Below the pieces are notes generated by a model, which did not search any database, was not told where the DNA came from, and was given only the letters and a program-made list of their open reading frames with translations. The translations under genes were made by a program, and so were the position numbers. Shown piece after piece: positions 50,091-56,815 of a DNA stretch of 56,815 nucleotides. The DNA comes from Isotricha intestinalis. Its lineage: Eukaryota > Ciliophora > Litostomatea > Vestibuliferida > Isotrichidae. Every line of letters starts with the position of its first letter. Position 1 is the first letter of the stretch. The DNA is taken from positions 1 to 56,815 of the forward strand of contig JAJJLU010003543.1 in assembly GCA_023807065.1 (NCBI GenBank), read 5' to 3'.

Positions 50091-51209
50091 TTAATTAGTA
50101 ACTTCTTCATTTTCAGAATTTTTATTGTTTATATCATTTTTTTCTTCTTCTTCATTTTTTTCAGAATCATGTTCTTCATTTTCTTCAAAATTATCTTCTT
50201 TAATTTCTTTAATTTCTTTATTTTCTTCATTCTTCAAAATTAAATTATATAAATAATTAGTTTGAGGATTAAGATTCAATGTATTATCTCCTTTTAAAGT
50301 TTTTTCAATAATTAATTCAATTTTATCATAAATTAATCTCATTCTTTCATTAAATTCATATTTAACTTTAATAGCCATTAAATCAACAGATTGTTTATTT
50401 AAAATATCTTCTTTTTGATTAATTTCATTAAAATAATTTTTAAATTCTTCAGAATTCATTTCTCTTCTTGTTTTTGTATATTTTTTATATATTTTTCCTA
50501 AAATTTCTTCAATTTCATCATTTATAATATTTGAATCTATTTTATATTTTTCAATAACTTTATCAATATTTTTTATTTTTAATTTACTTATTATTTCATT
50601 GTAATTATCTAATAATTTATTTAATTTTTCTTTTATTACTTCATTCCTATTATTTATATTATATTCTTCTTTTTCTAATTTTTCAGAATAATTTTGAGTT
50701 TTTTGAATATTAATTAAAACTTCATTTGCTAAAGTATTTGCATATAATTTTATACTATCAATTAAATTATTTATATCAATTTTTAAAGTTCTATGATTAC
50801 TATGAATTGAATTATATTTACAAAATTCACATATAAACATTTTACAATCTCTACAATAAAATTTTATTGTATCTTTTCCACAAGGACAAATAAAGTTTAA
50901 ATTATTATTTATATTAAATTTTTTATTATTTAAATAATTTGATTGTGGCTTTGTGTAATTTTGAGATACTATTTTTAAATTAATTTGATTTTTTAATTTA
51001 AAAAAATCTCCTAAAATATATTTACTATAAGGTATGATGTCACTTTGATTATATAATATTTTTATTTTTGATGTTATTGGATAAAACAAATTTTTTGATA
51101 CTTCAATTAGATATTCTATTGTTTTATAAGGAGGAATTTCTGTTGATTTTATTCTTCCTAAATATTCAACTTTAAAATTTAATTTTTGTAAACGAAAAAC
51201 ATTAGTCAT
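50091..51209 (-). CDS. B-box coiled-coil protein with N-terminal ubiquitin-like fold candidate
   Basis: This is a 372-residue protein. Residues about 5-85 alternate strands and a helix (KLNFKVEYLGRIKSTEIPPY, then TIEYLIEVSKNLF, and NLKIVSQ) in a way that suggests a small ubiquitin-like or beta-grasp domain, though no family was matched. A B-box zinc finger follows at about 109-145 (CPCGKDTIKFYCRDCKMFIC, EFCKYNSIHSNHR). Then come a coiled coil (about 150-300) and a very acidic Glu/Asn-rich tail. There is no RING. It is the third B-box protein in the window (the others are at 7837 and 25938) and sits directly downstream of a deubiquitinase in convergent orientation. Neighbouring position alone does not show a shared pathway. 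Confidence 0.7.
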   Translation of the reverse strand: MTNVFRLQKLNFKVEYLGRIKSTEIPPYKTIEYLIEVSKNLFYPITSKIKILYNQSDIIPYSKYILGDFFKLKNQINLKIVSQNYTKPQSNYLNNKKFNINNNLNFICPCGKDTIKFYCRDCKMFICEFCKYNSIHSNHRTLKIDINNLIDSIKLYANTLANEVLINIQKTQNYSEKLEKEEYNINNRNEVIKEKLNKLLDNYNEIISKLKIKNIDKVIEKYKIDSNIINDEIEEILGKIYKKYTKTRREMNSEEFKNYFNEINQKEDILNKQSVDLMAIKVKYEFNERMRLIYDKIELIIEKTLKGDNTLNLNPQTNYLYNLILKNEENKEIKEIKEDNFEENEEHDSEKNEEEEKNDINNKNSENEEVTN

Positions 51210-51420
51210 AATTATATTTAATTTTTTAATATTTTAATTATAGTTATTTAATAATAATAAACTTTTTAATTTTTAATAAAATTCCTATTTTTTTAATATA
51301 TATTATAAACTCAAACACCTATTTTATTCAAAATAAATTTACAGTTATATATTTATAAATATATTCTTTTTTTTTAATTCAACATAACAATAATTAAAAA
51401 CATATTATAAAAAATAATGA

Positions 51421-52344
51421 TTAAATTTTTTTTTTACTTAATAACTCAATTTCTTTTAATAACATTTCAGTATTAAAAGTAATTTGTTCAAATTTCTCAA
51501 AATTTCTTTTTTCAATTTCTTTTTCTTTAATAAATAAATCTCTTTCTCTTCCTTTCTCATTTAATTTTTTCATATTATTAATAATAATTTCAGAAGAAGT
51601 ACTATGAATATTTAATTTTTGAATAATTTGATCTAAATTATAATAAAAATTTTTTCTTTTAGTTTTAATATCAAAAGGTTTAACTGGTTCAATTTGAAAA
51701 AATTCATTATCATCTTTTATAAATAACTTTTTTTTATCATTTTTTATTTTATCTTTTATTTTCTTTAATATTAATTCTTCATAATTATTATTTTTTTTAA
51801 TTAAATTTTGATTAGTTAATAAACTTTTTTTATCTAAATCTTCTAATTTATTTAATATTTCTTTTTTATTCACATTTTCTTTTTTAGTATTTAATACACT
51901 AATATTATTATTCTTATTATTTTTACTTTTCTTTTTTTCTTTTGAAATTTTATCTAATTTAAATACTTTCTTTCTTATATTACTTAATCTTTGAGTTAAA
52001 AAACTTCCTTCTAAACTTTTTCTCATTGGAGAAATAGAAATATCATTTTTATTTATTTTAGATAAGTTTAAACTAAGATTGTTTCTTTCAGTATAATTTT
52101 CTGTTGTTGATTTTACTAAATTTGGTAGTCTTGTTTTATTTCTTTGCATTGAATTATATAACAGTAATTTTGATTTTAATTTATCATGAAATAATTTTTC
52201 TTCTTCTAAAGCTGTTATATCATCTATTATTTCTTTTGTGTATTTTGTTATTTTTATTTTTAAAGGAGGAAGCTTGTCTTGATTTGATGGAAAGAAAAAA
52301 TTGCTTTTTAAAGTTATTTTTTTATATTTGAATTGAGTTTCCAT
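51421..52344 (-). CDS. Basic helical protein, unidentified
   Basis: This 307-residue Lys/Asn-rich protein has no recognised domain. The N-terminus (PPLKIKITKY, then IIDDITALEEEKLFHDKLKS) and the C-terminal 80 residues (IQKLNIHSTSSEIIINNMKK through LLKEIELLSKKK) are the most ordered parts; the latter is a likely coiled coil. The middle is basic and probably disordered, with a KKSKNNKNNN stretch. There is no signal peptide or membrane helix. The composition is similar to cytoskeleton-associated proteins but not diagnostic. Confidence 0.6.
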   Translation of the reverse strand: METQFKYKKITLKSNFFFPSNQDKLPPLKIKITKYTKEIIDDITALEEEKLFHDKLKSKLLLYNSMQRNKTRLPNLVKSTTENYTERNNLSLNLSKINKNDISISPMRKSLEGSFLTQRLSNIRKKVFKLDKISKEKKKSKNNKNNNISVLNTKKENVNKKEILNKLEDLDKKSLLTNQNLIKKNNNYEELILKKIKDKIKNDKKKLFIKDDNEFFQIEPVKPFDIKTKRKNFYYNLDQIIQKLNIHSTSSEIIINNMKKLNEKGRERDLFIKEKEIEKRNFEKFEQITFNTEMLLKEIELLSKKKI

Positions 52345-52775
52345 TCAATTTTGTTCAAAAAATATTTATTTTTTTTTATTTTTTGTTTTATTTATAATGA
52401 ATTTTAAATTTTGATTTTAAAAAAATTATTTTCAGTTTTTTTTATTGAAATTATTCTGTTGAACTAATTTATTTTTTATATAATTTTTTTTAGTGTTTTT
52501 ATTAAAAATTTATTTATATTTCATAATTATTCATTTATTGAGATTTGTTTAAAAATAAAAAATAAGCTTATTAAATAAATAAAGAAAGTATTTAAACAAA
52601 AATAAATTTCCTAAAAAATCTAATAAATTACTTTACATTTTTAATTTTTACCAAAAAAATAAATACTTATTATTATTATAATAACCATATTTAAAAAAAT
52701 TTCCTTTATTTTCATTGATTTAATCTTAAAAAAAAAAACAACAATAAATAAAAAATAAATATATGAAAATATTTT
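52345..52775. other. Intergenic, no gene seen
   Basis: 431 bp, T-rich at the left and A-rich at the right, between two minus-strand genes. It includes a tattattattata run near 52667. Nothing else was noted. Confidence 0.4.
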
Positions 52776-54530
52776 TTAATCCTGAAATCTAGTTTTAATT
52801 AAACTATTAGGTCTTTTATTTTTTTTAATAATATTCTCAAATAATTTAATTTGATTATTCCTTAAATTTTTATCATCATTTTTAACTTTTTGAGAATTAT
52901 TACTAATACAACTATTATTTTTATTATAACTCTTAGCAATAGTATATTTTTTTTTTATTTTAGTTCTAGAAGTAATATTTTCAAAGAAACAATTTTTAAA
53001 ATTACTATTTTTTTTTTGAACATTAGAATAAATTAAATTACAGTTAGGATTATTAAAAGTATTACTTCTATATTCAATAGTTATTGTAGTTTCAGTAGCA
53101 GAATTATTTTCAGTTTTTTTATTTTTTAAATTATCTTTTTCTAAACTAATATTTTTTAATAAAACAAAAGGTTTTTTTATTAATTTTATTTTCATTGTTC
53201 TTTCTCCTTGATTAATTAAATCTTTTAAAACTTGTTTATTAATAAATTGAAATTTATGCTTTTGAACTTCACATTTAAATTCTGGTTCATCATTAGAAAA
53301 TATTTTTTTTGTTTTATATTTTAAATAACTTTGAGGTCTATATTTTTCTTTTGTGAAACTTTTATTTATTTTATTATATTCTTTATTCTTATTTTTGTTA
53401 GCTTGAGTAAAAAAATAATTTTGATACATTTTTCTATCTGATATTGTTATATTATTTATATCAAAGAATATTTTTTCTTTAGGTGATAAACTATTCATTT
53501 TTGAATTGAAGATTAATTTATATTTCATATAGTTTTTTTTTAAATTTAATAAATTTAAAGCTATTTTCTTATTATTTTGATATTTATTTTTATATTCATA
53601 TTTCATTGAATTATTATGTCTATTATTTAATTTTGTATTATTGAAATTTTCAATTTCTTCATTTAATGTTTTTATTTTTTCACCTTTAATTTCTAACACA
53701 ATTGGAAATATATTATTACTTAATTTATATCCACTTTTAAGAACTGGAGGTTTTAATATATATATTCCATTTATGTTATCTTTGTTATTGTTTTTATTAT
53801 TTAATATTATTATTTCTTTATTTTGAAATTTTTCTAATTTAATGATTCTATTTGAAAAATCCTTTAAATCAATTATTAAATCTGTATCATTAAATTTTAT
53901 ATATATAAATATTGTTTTTATAATTATTATTAAATAATAAAATTTTTCATTTGAAGTAATATTAATAAAATTTTTATAAATTTCTTTAAATTTTTCATTG
54001 GAAATATTTGTTTCGAAGAATTTAGTATAATTATCAATAATAGAAAGAAATTCACTTTCATTGTTTTCTTTTTCTAAGAAAATTTGTTTTAAATTTTGTT
54101 TTAAAAGTTCTTTTAAAACATCATTTAAATCTTTTTTACTAATTTTTTGTGTTCCAGGACTTAAAACTTGAATAAAATATTCTTTAATATTATCAATTTT
54201 AACATTAATATTATTATCAATAATACAAAATAATTCTTGAATTAAGTTGAAAAATAAATTAGGATAATCAAAATAATTTTTAAATAAAAAAGATATTTGT
54301 TTAACTAATTCATTCCAAAGAGAATTAAATTCAGAAGAAATAATAAAACTTCCGTTATTATTTATTGTTAATTCTTTCATTTTTTCATTTAATATTTTAA
54401 TATTATTTTCATATTGTTTTTTCATATTTTTTTCTTTTTTAAAAGCAATTTCTAAATTTTTTATTTCTTCATCTTTTTCATTTATTAAATCAAAATATTT
54501 TTCATTTACTTTATTTTCATTGTTCAACAT
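52776..54530 (-). CDS. Coiled-coil protein, unidentified
   Basis: This is a 584-residue protein. Residues 1-55 form a coiled coil rich in Glu and Lys (NEKDEEIKNLEIAFKKEKNM). Residues about 60-230 look like a folded helical domain with conserved-type hydrophobics (SEFNSLWNELVKQISFLFKN, then YPNLFFNLIQELFCIIDNN, then YFIQVLSPGTQKISKKDLND). The rest is basic, Asn/Lys-rich and probably disordered, with scattered ordered islands (YILKPPVLKSGYKLSNNI). No family was recognised. Its position, spacing and orientation with the genes at 51421 and 54629 suggest only a co-linear array, not an operon. Confidence 0.6.
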   Translation of the reverse strand: MLNNENKVNEKYFDLINEKDEEIKNLEIAFKKEKNMKKQYENNIKILNEKMKELTINNNGSFIISSEFNSLWNELVKQISFLFKNYFDYPNLFFNLIQELFCIIDNNINVKIDNIKEYFIQVLSPGTQKISKKDLNDVLKELLKQNLKQIFLEKENNESEFLSIIDNYTKFFETNISNEKFKEIYKNFINITSNEKFYYLIIIIKTIFIYIKFNDTDLIIDLKDFSNRIIKLEKFQNKEIIILNNKNNNKDNINGIYILKPPVLKSGYKLSNNIFPIVLEIKGEKIKTLNEEIENFNNTKLNNRHNNSMKYEYKNKYQNNKKIALNLLNLKKNYMKYKLIFNSKMNSLSPKEKIFFDINNITISDRKMYQNYFFTQANKNKNKEYNKINKSFTKEKYRPQSYLKYKTKKIFSNDEPEFKCEVQKHKFQFINKQVLKDLINQGERTMKIKLIKKPFVLLKNISLEKDNLKNKKTENNSATETTITIEYRSNTFNNPNCNLIYSNVQKKNSNFKNCFFENITSRTKIKKKYTIAKSYNKNNSCISNNSQKVKNDDKNLRNNQIKLFENIIKKNKRPNSLIKTRFQD

Positions 54531-54628
54531 TAATTTAATTATATTCTAAATAATATTTCATTTTTTATTCATTTTAAAAACTTATTTAAATTATTTATTT
54601 ATATTTTTTTATTAGAAAAAAATAATAT

Positions 54629-55636
54629 TTAATAAATTTCTTTATTTTTCTTATTTTCTTTATATTCTCCAAATTTTTGAATTAAAAAATTTCTTTGAGA
54701 ATAAACAACAGATGTGTTTAATTCAGAAATAAAATTTAAATCTTTTTTCAATTTTTTAAAATTAATTATATGTTTAATATTTTTAATATCATCTTTTTCT
54801 TTTCTATTTATATTTTCTATAAATTTAGATTCATTTAAATATTTTTTAATATTTCTTTCTTTAGCTGAATGAAAATCTTTTCTTTTAATATAAAATTTTT
54901 TTTCAGAATGTAATTTTTGATTTATATCTTTTTCAATTGATTTTGTGTTTTTAATTATTTTTTTTTCTTTTTTAAAAACTAAAGAATAATTCTTATTTTC
55001 ATGAAATATTTTTGGTTTTTCACTTAATCTTGATGAAGAAGTGCTTTTAGCATAATTTTTTTTTGAATAATTAAAAATTAAATTAAAAGAAGGATTTCTT
55101 TTAAATATATTTAAATTACCATTTAAATCTTTTAATAAATTTGAATATACTTTTCTATATTTTATTTTTACATCTTTTTGTTCTTTAAGTAATATTGAAA
55201 TATTTGTTCTGTTATGAAAATTATATTTTATATGTTTTATCTTATTTTTTTTATTGTTTCTTGATTTTTGAATTAAATCGTTTTTTTTTTCATCATCATT
55301 AAAGGAATCATTCAGTTTACTTGTTTTACTTTTTTTTAATTTATTCAGAAATGGATATTTATTGTTTTTGTTTGCTTTTAAATTGTATGGAATTATTTTC
55401 TTTTCTGAATTTGATTTTTTTAAATTTATTTCTTTTAGTTTTTCTTTTTTATTTGAAAAAGGATGAATTTGTGGTTTAAATCGTTCTGAAAAATTATTTA
55501 GAATTTTTAACGAGTGTTCAATTTCTTTATCTAATTTATTTTGCTTTAAATTTAAATTTATCAGTGAATTTTTTCTTTTACCTAAAATATTTTTAAAAAT
55601 AAAAGTTGTTCTTTCTTTAAACCAAGAATAATTCAT
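54629..55636 (-). CDS. Lys-rich disordered protein, unidentified
   Basis: This 335-residue protein is dominated by Lys, Asn and Ser, with no hydrophobic core evident beyond short helices near the N-terminus (ERTTFIFKNILGKRKNSLIN) and C-terminus (HIINFKKLKKDLNFISELN). It is highly basic, and nothing indicates secretion. The frame is long for chance in AT-rich DNA, and its codon use (Glu and Lys codons, few Leu CTN) matches neighbours, so it is probably a real gene. Function is unknown. Confidence 0.55.
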   Translation of the reverse strand: MNYSWFKERTTFIFKNILGKRKNSLINLNLKQNKLDKEIEHSLKILNNFSERFKPQIHPFSNKKEKLKEINLKKSNSEKKIIPYNLKANKNNKYPFLNKLKKSKTSKLNDSFNDDEKKNDLIQKSRNNKKNKIKHIKYNFHNRTNISILLKEQKDVKIKYRKVYSNLLKDLNGNLNIFKRNPSFNLIFNYSKKNYAKSTSSSRLSEKPKIFHENKNYSLVFKKEKKIIKNTKSIEKDINQKLHSEKKFYIKRKDFHSAKERNIKKYLNESKFIENINRKEKDDIKNIKHIINFKKLKKDLNFISELNTSVVYSQRNFLIQKFGEYKENKKNKEIY

Positions 55637-56389
55637 TGAAAAAAATTACTAAAAAAAATTTATAATTTCTTATTTATTAATAAAAAGGTTCTAAAGTTTT
55701 TTTGATTTAAATTATATCAATGATTAGATATTAAATTCATAAAAAAATCATGATAAAAATTAATAATGTTAAACAATTTTTTTTATTGCGAAATAATATA
55801 AATATATTTTATTATTTTTTAACATAAATATTACTTTGATTTCTTATAAAACAATAAAAAAATTTCATTACAATATAATATAATTCGAAATTTAATCAAT
55901 TTTTGAATGAAATTAATTTTATTAAATTTAAGATTAAAATTAATCAATTAAAATTTTCAAAAATTCATTCAAATATTATATATATTATTTTTAATTTAAT
56001 AATATTATTTTTAAAAATCTATTTCAAAAACAGAGCTTTTTTATTTTTTTTTTGATTTTTAGAATTTAATGCAATTTCATTAATTATATTTATATTTATT
56101 ATTTTATTATATTTTAAAAAAAAATGATAAATAATATTGAGAGTTTTATATAAATATTTTATAATATATTTTGAATTATTGTATAAAAGAATTATAATAG
56201 AAAAGATTTCTAAAAAGAATATCAAAGCAAAAATCCATTATTACGATTTTCTCATTGAAAATAAAATATAACAAAATAAAAAAGTATTTAAATTTAATTT
56301 AAATAAATATAAAAATACGATAATAAGGAAAAAATCCTAATAAGATAAATAAATGAAAATAAATAAAAAATAATAATAAATTTAAAAAA
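55637..56389. other. Intergenic, no confident gene
   Basis: 753 bp between divergent genes. A 68-codon minus-strand frame at 56019-56225 is hydrophobic and Ile/Asn-rich, without a signal-peptide-like pattern or match, and is best taken as chance. Confidence 0.45.
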
Positions 56390-56680
56390 ATGAAAGATTT
56401 AGAAAATAATATATTAGATAAAACATGGTCAACAGGAATATTTACAATACCAAATGATTTATATTATTGTAAATTAACTGAAAATCTATTTAAAAATGAA
56501 TACGAAAAAGAATTTGTAGTAGGGGATGAAAATTTAAATGATTCATTTATTAAAAAAACAACTTTTACGGATTTATTAACTCCTAACTGGAAAAAACATA
56601 TTAATAATTATGTCAGACATAAATTTTCTGGTTATAGGAAAAAAATTCGTAATTTCTTTAAATTATATTTGGAAAATTAA
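56390..56680 (+). CDS. Small protein, unidentified
   Basis: This 96-residue protein starts after an A-rich leader typical of the window. The sequence has mixed, non-repetitive composition, with tryptophans and aromatic residues (DKTWSTGIFTIPNDLYYC, then FTDLLTPNWKKHINNYVRHK) and a basic aromatic end (RKKIRNFFKLYLEN), which is unlike low-complexity noise. There is no signal peptide or transmembrane helix. No family was recognised. No plausible splice extension beyond the TAA was found before the window ends. Confidence 0.5.
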   Translation: MKDLENNILDKTWSTGIFTIPNDLYYCKLTENLFKNEYEKEFVVGDENLNDSFIKKTTFTDLLTPNWKKHINNYVRHKFSGYRKKIRNFFKLYLEN

Positions 56681-56815
56681 AATCCAAATAATGTTGTTTT
56701 TTTAATTTTATATATTGTAATATTTTTTCTTTTGTAAAGAAATTATATTATACTTTAGTATTTAGTATAATTAAATAGTTTAGCTTTAGGAAATGTAAAT
56801 ATAATTAAAAAAAAA

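Noticed and set aside
56019..56225. 68-codon minus-strand hydrophobic frame
   Set aside because: Ile/Asn/Lys composition equals local background, with no signal peptide, domain or paralog.
1..56815. tRNA, rRNA, CRISPR arrays, telomeric repeats, transposon open frames
   Set aside because: None could be seen: no GC-rich structured islands, no regularly spaced direct repeats, no C/A-rich telomere units at either end, no transposase or reverse transcriptase motifs.

Overview
This is a very AT-rich eukaryotic window (by eye about four fifths or more A+T) with closely packed genes on both strands. Nearly all genes are a single exon. All three standard stops close genes: mostly TAA, one TGA (gene 10403-12778) and one TAG (gene 23283-25328). 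The best guess is a flagellated or ciliated protist, most likely a ciliate that keeps the standard code, such as a litostome. Supporting points are a SPEF2/CPC1 axonemal protein, an RIIa-domain protein, an EF-hand/PH/kinase protein of the kind known from alveolates (CDPK7-like), a Cys-rich furin-repeat membrane protein, a B-box expansion, and one demonstrable 29-nt intron. No rRNA, tRNA or telomere was seen, so the lineage is inference.

Layout. 1-2300: the 3' end of a membrane-anchored aspartyl-protease-like gene, then an HP1-like chromodomain protein. 2497-4713: a Cys-rich receptor-like membrane protein. 4857-7044 and 13636-14493: a family of small secreted cysteine proteins with three intact genes and several broken copies. 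The last two loci are tied together by a segmental duplication that flanks a pseudokinase/B-box gene (7837-10164) and a lysine/asparagine-rich gene (10403-12778). 14.9-18.3 kb: a decayed gene, a two-exon gene and a coiled-coil gene. 18.5-30.9 kb: five minus-strand genes (Sec14-like lipid transfer, EF-hand/PH/kinase, a P-loop GTPase, B-box/WD40, RIIa repeat protein) plus another decayed gene. 31.2-50 kb: three giant genes, SPEF2-like, BEACH/WD40 and a USP9X/USP34-type deubiquitinase. 50-56.7 kb: a B-box coiled-coil protein, three unidentified basic or coiled-coil proteins and one small gene.

The most unusual element is the small secreted cysteine family. Its members share a mirrored cysteine spacing (CX6CX3C ... 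CX3CX6C) that predicts a disulfide-stapled helical hairpin. The duplicated pair has a nearly unchanged signal peptide and nearly unchanged flanks, but a mature region that has changed mostly at replacement sites. This is the pattern expected of secreted recognition or arms-race proteins, for example ciliate pheromones or effectors; the function itself is not shown. Because AT-rich non-coding DNA readily mimics coding sequence here, calls for decayed genes without a paralog in the window are made with low confidence.
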